Assembly (NCBI GenBank): GCA_963792815.1
Contig: CAWBXR010000011.1
Location: forward strand, 248,001 to 312,000
Reading direction: 5' to 3'
Source: JARRPM01 sp963792815
GTDB taxonomy: Bacteria; Pseudomonadota; Gammaproteobacteria; Pseudomonadales; Halieaceae
DNA: 64,000 bases
The translations under genes were made by a program, and so were the position numbers. Numbering within the stretch: the stretch's first letter is position 1; each line of letters opens with the position of its first letter. Below are positions 24,105-34,700 of the stretch, in pieces. Below the pieces are notes generated by a model that ran no database searches, had not been told where the DNA came from, and worked only from the letters and a program-made list of their open reading frames with translations.

Positions 24105-26230
24105 GCGAGGAACTCAAGGGCGCCATCCGGGATGCCTACAGCGCCATCATCGCGGCCAAGTCCCTCACCCCGCGCTGGGGTCAGCGCCAGATGATCGCCG
24201 AAATCGCCAACACCCTTGCCCGTATCCCGTCTCCCGGCGAGCCCGCCTCCAGGGAACCCGCGGTTTGCGTGATCGAGGCCGGCACCGGCACCGGCAAGAC
24301 CATCGCCTATGCAGTGGCGGCCATTCCCGTCGCGAGGGCGCTGAACAAGCGCCTGGTGGTGGCCACCGCGACCATCGCGCTGCAGGAGCAGTTCGTCAAC
24401 AAGGACCTGCCCGACATCCGGCGCCACACCGGACTGGACTTTACTTTTACCCTGGCCAAGGGCCGGCGCCGCTATGTCTGCCTGTCCAAGCTGGATCGCG
24501 TGTTCGGCCAGGGCCAGGGCGCGGGCGACCTGCTGCCCCTGTATCCCGACGAGGTGGGCCAGCCTGTCACCGCGGAAGCGCTGCCTGTCTATACAGCCAT
24601 GATCGACGCCCTGGGGCGGGGCCAGTGGGACGGCGACCGCGACAACTGGCCCGAGAATATTCCCGAGGAAGTCTGGTTCGGCGTCACCACCGACCACAGC
24701 CAGTGCAGCGGCCGGCGCTGCCCCAATATCGGCCAGTGCAGTTTTTTCCAGGCCCGGGACGAGCTCCAGAGCGCGGATATCATTGTCACCAACCACGACC
24801 TCACCCTGTCGGACCTGGCCCTCGGCGGCGGCGCCATCCTGTCCGCCCCGGAGGACAGCATCTACGTGTTCGACGAGGGGCATCACCTGCCCGACAAGGC
24901 CCTCTCCCACTTTGCCAGCTTCTGTCGCCTGCACACCACCATCCAGTGGTTGCAGGACAGTCGCAAACTGCTGGCCCAGGCGGCGCCCGCACTGGCTCCG
25001 CTGGAGGCCCTGCAGCGGCCCCTGCAGCGTCTGCCGGGCATGATGGACGAGGCAGTCGCGAGTCTGCAGGTGGCCGAGCAGGTGGTGGCAGGGCTGTTCG
25101 AGGAGATGGAAGCGGACGAGCGCCGGGACGACCAGCAACTGCGCCTTGAACACGGCCTGGTGCCACCAGTGCTGATACCGATTGCGACCACCCTGAGCGG
25201 CCAGTTCCAGCATTTGGCCCAGGACCTGGCCCGCATGGAAGCCCTGCTGGAGGAGGCCCTCGAGGACGAGTTCGCCTCCCTGGACAAGGCGACAATAGAA
25301 ACCTGGCATATCAACCTGGGCGGCCTGCTGGGTCGCGCCGAGGGCGCGCTGGGCCTGTGGCAGGAATATGCGGTGACCGGGGAGGGGGAGACACCGCCGA
25401 AGGCGCGCTGGATTACCCTGCTCAACAGCAATGGCCAGTATGGCTTCGACCTGCGCTGCAGCCCGATTCTGGCGGCGGATATCCTGCAGGAATATCTCTG
25501 GTCCCGGGCAGCGGGGGTTATTGTTACCTCCGCCACCATCACCGCCCTCAATTCCTTCGAGCGTTTTATCCTGCACTCGGGCGCGCCCCGCGAGGCCAAC
25601 TACAAGATCGTGGCCAGCCCCTTCAACTACGCCAACGCCGTGTTCAGCGTGCCACCCATGGATTGCGACCCCGGCGATGCCCAGGCCCACACCCAGGCGA
25701 TAGTGGACCAGCTGCCACGTCTGCTCGATGCCCGGGAGGGCAGCCTGGTGCTGTTCTCCTCCCGGCGCCAGATGCTGGAAGTGTTCCAGGGTATCGATGG
25801 CGGCCTGCGCGACCTGGTCCTCATGCAGGGGGACCACAGCAAGCAGGAGATCCTGCGGCGCCACCGGGAGACCATCGATGCGGGCCGCGGCAGTGTTATT
25901 TTTGGCCTGGCCAGTTTTGCCGAGGGGGTGGACCTGCCCGGCGACTATTGCAGGCATGTGGTGATCGCGAAAATCCCCTTCGCGGTACCGGACAGTCCGC
26001 TGGAGGCGGCGCTGGCGGAGTGGGTGGAAGCCCAGGGCCGCAACGCCTTCATGGAAATCAGTGTGCCCGACGCTGCCCTGCGGCTGGTGCAGGCCAGCGG
26101 CCGCCTGCTGCGCACGGAACAGGATACCGGCCGGGTCACCCTGATGGATCGACGCATTTTGACCCGGCGTTACGGTCGGGCGATTCTCGATTCGCTGCCG
26201 CCCTTCAGGCGCGAGTTGGCTGACAACTGA
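24098..26230 (+). CDS. dinG: ATP-dependent DNA helicase DinG
   Basis: Superfamily-2 iron-sulfur helicase that unwinds DNA-RNA hybrids and forked DNA 5'-3' and resolves replication-transcription conflicts. Walker A is EAGTGTGKT (about 60-68) and the Walker B box is DEGH (FDEGHHLPDKAL). The four cluster cysteines are Cys128, Cys203, Cys208 and Cys214, with spacing like E. coli DinG. The C-terminal helicase motif has QASGRLLRTEQDTG. The 710 residues match the family. The TTG start overlaps the acyltransferase gene, with little Shine-Dalgarno, suggesting translational coupling. Confidence 0.93.
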   Translation: MLSEELKGAIRDAYSAIIAAKSLTPRWGQRQMIAEIANTLARIPSPGEPASREPAVCVIEAGTGTGKTIAYAVAAIPVARALNKRLVVATATIALQEQFVNKDLPDIRRHTGLDFTFTLAKGRRRYVCLSKLDRVFGQGQGAGDLLPLYPDEVGQPVTAEALPVYTAMIDALGRGQWDGDRDNWPENIPEEVWFGVTTDHSQCSGRRCPNIGQCSFFQARDELQSADIIVTNHDLTLSDLALGGGAILSAPEDSIYVFDEGHHLPDKALSHFASFCRLHTTIQWLQDSRKLLAQAAPALAPLEALQRPLQRLPGMMDEAVASLQVAEQVVAGLFEEMEADERRDDQQLRLEHGLVPPVLIPIATTLSGQFQHLAQDLARMEALLEEALEDEFASLDKATIETWHINLGGLLGRAEGALGLWQEYAVTGEGETPPKARWITLLNSNGQYGFDLRCSPILAADILQEYLWSRAAGVIVTSATITALNSFERFILHSGAPREANYKIVASPFNYANAVFSVPPMDCDPGDAQAHTQAIVDQLPRLLDAREGSLVLFSSRRQMLEVFQGIDGGLRDLVLMQGDHSKQEILRRHRETIDAGRGSVIFGLASFAEGVDLPGDYCRHVVIAKIPFAVPDSPLEAALAEWVEAQGRNAFMEISVPDAALRLVQASGRLLRTEQDTGRVTLMDRRILTRRYGRAILDSLPPFRRELADN

Positions 26231-26271
26231 CGGGTAGCCCGGGACGCTGCCCTGTCGCTGTGAGGAAAGAC

Positions 26272-26598
26272 ATGAACACCGATATTGCGGAACTGCTGAT
26301 CGACATCGAGGCCGAACTGCGCCAGCTCGGCCTGTGGGACAGGCAGCCACCGTCCCCCGAGGCACTGGCCTCGGACCAGCCCTTCAGCATCGACACCCTG
26401 ACCCTGCCCCAGTGGCTGCAGTTTGTTTTCCTACCCACCATCTACCGTCTGCTGGAAGAGGGACAAGCCCTGCCCGGGCGCTGTGGTATCGCCCCCATGG
26501 CGGAGGAGTATTTTCGCGGTTTGGGAATGGCCAGCGGCGCCCTGGAACAGGCGCTGCTGCAGGTGGACGAGTTGTTGTCGGGGGGTGGCGACGGGTAA
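26272..26598 (+). CDS. yqcC: YqcC family protein
   Basis: A 108-residue all-helical protein of the YqcC family, of unknown function. Conserved features are IEAELRQLGLW near the start, the central LPQWLQFVFLPTIYRLL and the C-terminal MAEEYFRGLG. A GTG twelve bases upstream is in frame, but GAGGAAAGAC directly ahead of the ATG at 26272 decides for the latter. It follows dinG by 41 bases and probably belongs to the same transcript. A REP-like palindrome begins two bases after its stop codon. Confidence 0.85.
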   Translation: MNTDIAELLIDIEAELRQLGLWDRQPPSPEALASDQPFSIDTLTLPQWLQFVFLPTIYRLLEEGQALPGRCGIAPMAEEYFRGLGMASGALEQALLQVDELLSGGGDG

Positions 26599-26600
26599 AA

Positions 26601-26638
26601 GGGGACGCATTTATTTTCTAGAAAATAGATGCGTCCCC
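26601..26638. repeat. REP-like 38-bp palindrome
   Basis: GGGGACGCATTTATTTTCT and its complement (one mismatch, at position 26628) form a 38-bp palindrome, two bases after the yqcC stop codon. The GGGGACGCAT/ATGCGTCCCC ends and AT-rich core resemble palindromes I remember being scattered between genes in many proteobacteria with REP-associated tyrosine transposases. On the transcript it would fold into a long hairpin and could end the dinG-yqcC mRNA. Confidence 0.7.
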
Positions 26639-26650
26639 ATTTAGGAGGAA

Positions 26651-26678
26651 AGCGGCGGGAAGTGACGCACCCGCCGCT
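26651..26678 (-). terminator. Hairpin after fadA
   Basis: On the minus strand: AGCGGCGGG - ten bases - CCCGCCGCT followed by TTCC. A nine-pair GC stem 15 bases past the fadA stop codon, with only a short U-stretch. Confidence 0.5.
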
Positions 26679-26692
26679 GTTGTGGATGGGAA

Positions 26693-27868
26693 CTAGACCC
26701 GCTCAACTACCGTGGTGATCCCCTGGCCGAGGCCGATACACATGGTGGAGACACCCAGGGTGAGGTCGCGGTCCTGCATCACGGTGAGCAGTGAGCCGGT
26801 GATGCGGGTGCCGGAGCAGCCGAAGGGGTGGCCCAGGGCGATGGCGCCGCCGTGGACGTTGACCTTCTCTTCCATATCGTCCAGCAGGTCCAGGTCTTTC
26901 AGCACCGGCAGGGCCTGGGCGGCGAAGGCCTCGTTCAGTTCCACCATCTCGATGTCCTTGATGCTCAGGCCGAGTTTCTTCAGCGCCTTTTTGGTCGAGG
27001 GTACGGGGCCGTAGCCCATGATGGAGGGGTCGACACCCGCCAGCGCCATGCCCTTGATCCGGGCTATGGGGGTCAGGCCCAGGGCCTGGGCCTTCTCGGC
27101 CGACATCACCAGCATGGCGGAGGCGCCGTCGGAAATCTGCGACGAGGTGCCCGCTGTGACCGTGCCGCCCTGGGGATTGAAAGCCGGCGGCAGTGCGGCC
27201 AGGCCTTCCAGGGTGGTTTCCGGGCGGATGGTTTCATCGTGCTCAACCAGGGTCAGCGCGCCATTCTCGTCGTGACCCTCGATGGGGATGATCTCGCGGG
27301 CGAACTTGCCTTCCACCGTGGCCTTGTGGGCCAGCTGGTGGGAGCGCAGGCCCAGTTTGTCCTGCGCTTCGCGGCCGATGCCGTGCAGCAGGGCCAGGTA
27401 CTCGGCGGTCATGCCCATCATGCCGGCGGCCTTGGCCACGTTCAGGCCCATGCGCGGATTGGGATCCACCTGGTCCATCATCGGCAGGTGACCCAGGTGC
27501 TCCACGCCGCCCACCAGGTAGACGTCGCCCACATCGGCCATGATGTTGGCGGCTGCCGTGTGCAGGGCCGACATGGAGGAGCCGCACAGGCGGTTGACGG
27601 TCTGGCCGGGTATGGTGAAGGGCAGCTGGGCCGCCAGGATCAGGGCGCGGCCCAGGTTCATGCCCTGCTCGCCGCGCTGCAGCACGCAGCCCCAGATCAG
27701 GTCGTCGATCTCCGCCGGGTCCAGCGCCGTGTTGCGCGCCAGCAGGCCCTTGATCACGCCCACCGACAGGTCGTCGGCGCGCACGTTGCGGAAACAACCG
27801 TTCTTGGAGCGACCCATGGGGCTGCGGGCGTAGTCGACTATCACTGCGTCTCTCGGATTCAAATTCAC
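26693..27868 (-). CDS. fadA: 3-ketoacyl-CoA thiolase FadA
   Basis: Thiolytic last step of fatty-acid beta-oxidation; the beta subunit of the FadBA complex. The 391 residues match FadA. The nucleophile cysteine is in NRLCGSSMSALHTA, and the C-terminal active-site blocks are GGAIALGHPFGCSG and CIGLGQGITTVVERV. The start is GTG with GGGAG seven bases ahead. The gap from fadB is 12 bases, so the pair is an operon. With fadB frameshifted upstream, thiolase may still be made, but its complex partner would be truncated. Confidence 0.96.
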   Translation of the reverse strand: MNLNPRDAVIVDYARSPMGRSKNGCFRNVRADDLSVGVIKGLLARNTALDPAEIDDLIWGCVLQRGEQGMNLGRALILAAQLPFTIPGQTVNRLCGSSMSALHTAAANIMADVGDVYLVGGVEHLGHLPMMDQVDPNPRMGLNVAKAAGMMGMTAEYLALLHGIGREAQDKLGLRSHQLAHKATVEGKFAREIIPIEGHDENGALTLVEHDETIRPETTLEGLAALPPAFNPQGGTVTAGTSSQISDGASAMLVMSAEKAQALGLTPIARIKGMALAGVDPSIMGYGPVPSTKKALKKLGLSIKDIEMVELNEAFAAQALPVLKDLDLLDDMEEKVNVHGGAIALGHPFGCSGTRITGSLLTVMQDRDLTLGVSTMCIGLGQGITTVVERV

Positions 27869-27880
27869 AGTATTTCTCCC

Positions 27881-30029
<2,149 letters not shown>

Positions 30030-30120
30030 ATCGATGTCCTGTAGATGTCCGGTAAAGGTGGGTGAGGTTGGTTCCCGTGCGTGGCAGCGTCTCTGGCACG
30101 GGCCCCTGCCGGGGGCGGCT

Positions 30121-30149
30121 ATTGTAGCGGGCAAACGCAGGTATGTGAA
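30121..30149 (-). promoter_or_regulatory. Promoter candidate of fadBA
   Basis: On the minus strand: TTCACA (30144-30149), a 17-base spacer and TACAAT (30121-30126), about 90 bases upstream of the fadB start codon. Good sigma70-type match. I found no convincing FadR or PsrA site. Confidence 0.55.
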
Positions 30150-30287
30150 TGATAAGTTTACACCGATCACATGCTGCAAAGCGGTATTCCGGGTGACGCT
30201 GTCAACGGGAGTGCGGGTGAGGGACTGTCCAATTGCGACCCGCTCGATTTGCTGACTTATGGCGCACCTTGTGCTATTTTTCGCGCG

Positions 30288-32804
30288 ATGAATTCCCTAC
30301 CCTATCTTTTGCGTCGGGCGGCGCTGCCCGCATGCCTGCTGCTGGGCGCCTGTGGCGGCGGCGGTGGTGGCTCGTCGGACAGCGTCAGTGTGCAGACTGA
30401 GTCCACCGGCGGCACCCAGGCACCGCCGGCGGTGTCCTGGTACAGCACTGCCAGGCCCCTGATCGAGCGCTACTGCGTGGCCTGCCACACGGAAGGCGGA
30501 GTGGCCCCGTTTCCGCTGCAAACCCACGGCCAGGTGCTCGCCAAGCGCTCGGCGATGATTTACGTGCTGGAGGGCGACACCATGCCGCCCCAGGGCTACA
30601 GCGACCTGTTGCCGGGGGAGACCGGCCTGTTACTGGACTGGTTGAACGCCGGGGCGCCCCTGGGCGACCCCGACCAGGAACCCCTGCGCCAGGTTGCGGG
30701 AGGCTTTACCTATCATGCCGATGCGCGCGCGATCATTGAAGACAAGTGCGTAACCTGCCACACCGAGGGGGGTATCGCGCCCTTCCCGCTGGACAGTTAC
30801 GACAAGGTGAAAGCGGTGGCGTCCGCCGCGGCTTTCGCGGTGGAAAACGGCAGCATGCCCCCCTGGCACCCGACCGAGGGCTATAGCGGGTTCAGCGGCA
30901 GTCGCGCCCTGGCGCCCGAGCAGAAATATGTTCTGCTCAACTGGCTGCAGGGCGACCTGGCACAGGGCAATCCCCAGGATTACGTGGCACCGCCGCAAAA
31001 AGAAGTAAAAGATACGGGCGACTATAACCTGCGACTGGCGCTGCCCCAGGCCTACACGCCCACCCTGCGGCCCGATGACCACCGCTGCTTCGCCATCGAG
31101 TGGCCGCTGGATGAGACCGCCTACGTCACCGGCGTCGATGTGATCCCCGACCAGCAGGACGAGGTGCATCACGTTATCGTTTCCATCGCGGCACCGGAAG
31201 ATGCCGCCACCTACTACGCCGCGAACGGTGAAGACGGCCGCCCCGGCTGGCATTGCCTGGGAATGGGCGGCGTCGACGGCGCCCCGCTGCCGCGCCAGAT
31301 CGGAGGTTGGGTGCCCGGGGCAGGGCGCGAGCCGCCGCCGGACGGCACCGGCATTGTTGTACTTCCCGGCTCGGTGATGATCGTGCAAATGCACTACAAC
31401 ACCCTGGTTGCGGAGCCCAAGCCAGACCAGTCGCTGATTCTGGTCGAGACCGCGCTGGAGGTGGAATTGCCCGCCAGTTCCTTCCTGCTGGCCAATCCGG
31501 TCTGGCTGCGCCCCGGCGGTATGCCCATCGCGGCGGGGGATCCCGACGCCCACCATGAATTTACCGTCCCGGCGGCGGCCCTGGCGCAGATATTCGGTAA
31601 ACCCGCCGGGCTGGCTGCCCCGAATCCCTGGGTACTGCATAACGGCTTCATCCACATGCACACCCGGGGTAAGAGCGGCCGAATTACCCTGGAGCGCGAG
31701 AACGGCACTCGCCAGGTGGTGCTCGATATACGCGACTGGGATTTCAACTGGCAGAGCACCTACCGGCTGGAGCGGGAAGTGCTGATCAATCGCGCGGACA
31801 GGCTCAAGCTGGAGTGTGACTGGGACAATACCCAGGCCAACCAGGACATCGTCAACGGCGTGCAGCAGACCCCAAAGGACATAGAGTGGGGCGACGGCAC
31901 GGGCGATGAGATGTGCCTGATGTCTGTGCTGATGACCCAGCCCAGGGAGGGTTACGACTACAGCTACGCCCCCACGGTGCATATTGAAACGCCGGCCTAT
32001 CGCCAGCAGTTTGTCGCCGGCGAGCTGGTGCCACTGAAATTGCTGCTCAACAATTTCACCCTGCACGACCCTGGCCTGCATGATCACGCCGATGCGGCAA
32101 TGCACGCGGATTCCGGACACGCCGCCGAGGGTGCGGACCACAGCCAGGTGTTCGAGGGCCATTACCATGTCTACCTGGACACTGACGATGACAGCGCGGA
32201 GCATCTCACTGCCTGGGACAGCAGCTATTTCTACCAGTTGCCGGACGAGCTCGAGCCCGGGGTGCATACCCTGCGGGTGAGCCTGCGCGGCTCCGATCAC
32301 CACGCCCTGGGGATCGAGCATGAGGTTGAGTTCGAGGTGGTTGAAAGCGCCGCGAAGCAGAGCCTCAGCCTGGTGGATATGGATGCCTGGTCCGAACAGG
32401 ATGCCGCCAGCGACAGCCTGGCAGGGCATCGCCCCGAGGAACTGCAGTGTCCATCCAACAGCTGGTACAACGAGGACGGGGCGCTGGAAGTCGAAACCGG
32501 CTACTGCAATTACCTGTCGCTTGCCCAGCCCAGCCTCACTGCCGTCAAGGCGGGGGATTCGCTGCACCTGGTGTTGTGGCACGCCGCCCTGGCCTTTGAG
32601 CGGCCCGCGAAAGCCCACGTGGCGGTCACTATCGCCGGCAAGCGCGTGTGGCAGGCGGATGTGGCGATTCCCACCGAGGCAAATATCTACGACCTGCGCA
32701 TCCCGCTGGATTTCGACGCCCCCGCGGGCAGCGCGGTGGAATTTCACCTGCATAACCACGGCTATAACAGCTGGACCCTGCTGGAACTGGAGGTCGAGCG
32801 CTGA
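30288..32804 (+). CDS. Copper type II (PHM/DBM-like) monooxygenase lipoprotein with two haem-c motifs
   Basis: An 838-residue exported protein. The lipobox is LGAC with Cys22, followed by a Gly-rich linker. Two c-type haem sites follow (CVACH at 63-67 and CVTCH at 154-158), each within HTEGG-APFPL. The ascorbate-dependent copper monooxygenase fold comes next: HH at 294-295 and H369 fit one copper site, and HMH (456, 458) plus M542 in DEMC fit the other, the same order as in peptidylglycine hydroxylating monooxygenase. A His-rich region (about 593-680) and a final beta domain complete it. The ATG at 30288 lacks a clear Shine-Dalgarno. It heads a cluster with TlpA, DUF4266, DUF3570 and ApbE. 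The substrate is unknown; the haems could supply electrons in place of ascorbate. Confidence 0.85.
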   Translation: MNSLPYLLRRAALPACLLLGACGGGGGGSSDSVSVQTESTGGTQAPPAVSWYSTARPLIERYCVACHTEGGVAPFPLQTHGQVLAKRSAMIYVLEGDTMPPQGYSDLLPGETGLLLDWLNAGAPLGDPDQEPLRQVAGGFTYHADARAIIEDKCVTCHTEGGIAPFPLDSYDKVKAVASAAAFAVENGSMPPWHPTEGYSGFSGSRALAPEQKYVLLNWLQGDLAQGNPQDYVAPPQKEVKDTGDYNLRLALPQAYTPTLRPDDHRCFAIEWPLDETAYVTGVDVIPDQQDEVHHVIVSIAAPEDAATYYAANGEDGRPGWHCLGMGGVDGAPLPRQIGGWVPGAGREPPPDGTGIVVLPGSVMIVQMHYNTLVAEPKPDQSLILVETALEVELPASSFLLANPVWLRPGGMPIAAGDPDAHHEFTVPAAALAQIFGKPAGLAAPNPWVLHNGFIHMHTRGKSGRITLERENGTRQVVLDIRDWDFNWQSTYRLEREVLINRADRLKLECDWDNTQANQDIVNGVQQTPKDIEWGDGTGDEMCLMSVLMTQPREGYDYSYAPTVHIETPAYRQQFVAGELVPLKLLLNNFTLHDPGLHDHADAAMHADSGHAAEGADHSQVFEGHYHVYLDTDDDSAEHLTAWDSSYFYQLPDELEPGVHTLRVSLRGSDHHALGIEHEVEFEVVESAAKQSLSLVDMDAWSEQDAASDSLAGHRPEELQCPSNSWYNEDGALEVETGYCNYLSLAQPSLTAVKAGDSLHLVLWHAALAFERPAKAHVAVTIAGKRVWQADVAIPTEANIYDLRIPLDFDAPAGSAVEFHLHNHGYNSWTLLELEVER

Positions 32805-32809
32805 ACACC

Positions 32810-33310
32810 TTGCTGAAGCAGTGGGTGTTATTGTGCCTGCTTGCACTGTCGGCCCTGCCTGCCGGCGCCGCGGTTCAGGTAGGCCAGTCAGCGCCACCGG
32901 TGTCACTGCCCCTGTTGTCTGCCGGCAGTCCCGACCGGTTGAGCCTCGATGGACTGCGGGGCAATGTGGTCTACCTGGATTTCTGGGCCTCCTGGTGCGG
33001 CCCCTGTCGACTGTCCTTTCCCCAGCTTGAACAGCTGCGGCAGGAGCTCGGGCCCCAGGGGTTTGAGGTGCTTGCGGTCAACGTGGATGAATTCGAGCCC
33101 GATGCACTGGAGTTTCTGGAAGACGTCCCCGTGAGCTACCCGGTGGTGCGCGACGCCACCGGCGAGACACCGCGCAGCTATGGCGTGCCCGGCATGCCAA
33201 CCGGCTTCCTGATCGATCGGTCCGGCTCGGTGCGGTTGATCCACCAGGGATATCGCAAGAGCGACGGCGCCGCACTGCGCAGCGCCATAATCGAACTGCT
33301 GGAGGAGTAA
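32810..33310 (+). CDS. TlpA/ResA-like thioredoxin, periplasmic
   Basis: A 166-residue protein with a hydrophobic signal segment (WVLLCLLALSALPAGA) and a thioredoxin fold of the TlpA/ResA type. The redox motif is WCGPC in LDFWASWCGPCRLSF, and the cis-Pro region is GVPGMPTGF. It probably reduces disulfides in the periplasm, for example the haem-binding cysteines of the upstream haem-c copper enzyme or those of the small Cys-rich lipoprotein downstream. The start used is TTG five bases after the upstream stop codon. The only Shine-Dalgarno-like run (GGAGG) is rather far, so coupling by re-initiation is plausible. Confidence 0.83.
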   Translation: MLKQWVLLCLLALSALPAGAAVQVGQSAPPVSLPLLSAGSPDRLSLDGLRGNVVYLDFWASWCGPCRLSFPQLEQLRQELGPQGFEVLAVNVDEFEPDALEFLEDVPVSYPVVRDATGETPRSYGVPGMPTGFLIDRSGSVRLIHQGYRKSDGAALRSAIIELLEE

Positions 33311-33315
33311 GCACG

Positions 33316-33522
33316 GTGAAGTATCTGGCCTGCCTGTTCGTCGCGCTATGCCTGTACGGTTGTGAAACTGTCGAGCCCTGGGAGCGGGGCACCCTCGCCA
33401 AGCCCGAGATGCAGTGGCAGACGGACACCATGGAAATCAGCATGCAGGCCCAGATCAACGCCAGCAAGGAGGCTTCATCCGGCGGCCAGGGTGCCGCCGG
33501 CGGCGGTTGCGGGTGTAACTAG
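33316..33522 (+). CDS. DUF4266 lipoprotein with C-terminal Gly-Cys tail
   Basis: A 68-residue lipoprotein: signal MKYLACLFVALCLYGC with the lipid-bearing Cys16, then the conserved PWERGTLAKPEM block and a C-terminus of Gly/Ala/Ser ending GGGCGCN. This is the DUF4266 pattern, in which the last residues always carry the CGC. The Cys pair next to a flexible glycine tail suggests metal binding or a modification site; nothing is proven. It has a GTG start with GGAGGAG eight bases ahead, lies six bases after the thioredoxin gene and overlaps the DUF3570 gene by one base, the partner it is usually found with. Confidence 0.8.
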   Translation: MKYLACLFVALCLYGCETVEPWERGTLAKPEMQWQTDTMEISMQAQINASKEASSGGQGAAGGGCGCN

Positions 33523-34682
33523 TGGCTGGTGGCCCGACCGAGAAGCGACCCACGCTGCTGGCGCTGACTTCCAGCGCCCTGTTGTTGCCCGCCTACCAGG
33601 GCGTGCGCGCCGACGCGGCGCCGGAGTTCATTGAGCTCGGTATGCGTTACAGCAAATACGAGGAAGACAATACCCAGGGCAGCAAGACTTTTGGTGGCAG
33701 CAGCCAGCGCTTCGATATCGATGCCGCCCAGTTTCACCTGCTGGCCCCGGTGGCCGACAACTGGGCCGTGGCAGTGGATGTCCAGTGGGAAGACATGAGC
33801 GGGGCCTCGCCCTGGTTTGTCGGCCAGAGTCTCGACGGCAGCCCGAAGGTTATCATGAGCGGCGCCAGTATCGAGGACACCCGCACCGAGGTGAGTGTCA
33901 CCACCCGCTACTACTATGATCGCGGCAATGCGGGTTTCAACTACGTGCGCTCCGAGGAAGACGATTACGATTCCAATGCCGTCGCCCTGGACGGTTCCTT
34001 CAACAGCGCCGACGGCATGACCACCTACAGCGGGGCCATCAGTACTTCCCGGGATGATATCGAGCCGACCCAGGGTTCGGTCCCCACCAACACCCTGAAA
34101 AATGACAAGGACATCAGCTCCGCCTGGGTCGGGGTGAGCCGGATCGTCAGCAAGAACGCGATCGTGCGCTTTGGCCTGGCCTACACCTATCGCGAGGGCT
34201 TTCTCACCGACCCTTACAAGAAGAATGACAAGCGGCCTGGGGAGCGCAACGAGTGGGCCCTCAGCACCGGCTACCGCCAGTATTTCTTCTTGCCCGACGG
34301 CGCCCTGCAGGCGGACTACCGCTACTTTGACGATGACTGGGGGGTCGCCTCCCACACCCTGAACCTGGCCTGGCACCAGAACCTGTGGCAGGACACCCAG
34401 CTGATCCCCTTCGTGCGCTATTACAGCCAGGACGAGGCGGACTTTTTCGCCAATATTGCCGATACCGACAAGCGCCACTATTCGGAAGACTACCGCCTGT
34501 CGTCTTTCGGCGCGGTTACCCTCGGCTTGCGACTGCGGCAGGAGATTGGCAACTGGGCGATCACTGCGGTCGGCGAGCGCTACGAAACCGACGAAAGCTG
34601 GGGCGTGTACAGCGGCGAGGAATCCCCCGCCCTGGTCAACTACTGGCGCTACTCCTTTGGCCTGGACTACATTTTCCGCTAG
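33522..34682 (+). CDS. DUF3570 family, predicted outer-membrane beta-barrel
   Basis: A 386-residue exported protein. After a signal peptide (LLALTSSALLLPAYQGVRADA) the chain is a series of alternating amphipathic strands with many aromatic ends (RYYYDRGNAGFNYV, WALSTGYRQYFF, YWRYSFGLDYIFR), ending in Phe-Arg like many outer-membrane barrels. The early YSKYEEDN and SGASIEDTR match the DUF3570 family as I know it. The GTG start overlaps the stop of the DUF4266 gene (TAGTG). The two are almost always neighbours, so the lipoprotein and barrel likely work together in the outer membrane. Confidence 0.78.
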   Translation: MAGGPTEKRPTLLALTSSALLLPAYQGVRADAAPEFIELGMRYSKYEEDNTQGSKTFGGSSQRFDIDAAQFHLLAPVADNWAVAVDVQWEDMSGASPWFVGQSLDGSPKVIMSGASIEDTRTEVSVTTRYYYDRGNAGFNYVRSEEDDYDSNAVALDGSFNSADGMTTYSGAISTSRDDIEPTQGSVPTNTLKNDKDISSAWVGVSRIVSKNAIVRFGLAYTYREGFLTDPYKKNDKRPGERNEWALSTGYRQYFFLPDGALQADYRYFDDDWGVASHTLNLAWHQNLWQDTQLIPFVRYYSQDEADFFANIADTDKRHYSEDYRLSSFGAVTLGLRLRQEIGNWAITAVGERYETDESWGVYSGEESPALVNYWRYSFGLDYIFR

Positions 34683-34700
34683 GCCCGCCAGCCGGCGGGT

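Noticed and set aside
24044..26365. 773-codon open frame antisense to dinG
   Set aside because: It mirrors dinG, whose helicase motifs and iron-sulfur cysteines are clear. The frame is open because of GC-rich third positions and shows no domain.
30630..32906. 758-codon open frame antisense to the copper monooxygenase gene
   Set aside because: The sense strand carries lipobox, haem and copper motifs; the antisense product has no motif or suitable ribosome-binding site.
34040..34075. SGAIST in the DUF3570 protein as an ApbE flavinylation site
   Set aside because: It does not fit the D-x-x-[ST]-G-A-[ST]-x-T pattern closely and lies in a predicted barrel strand.
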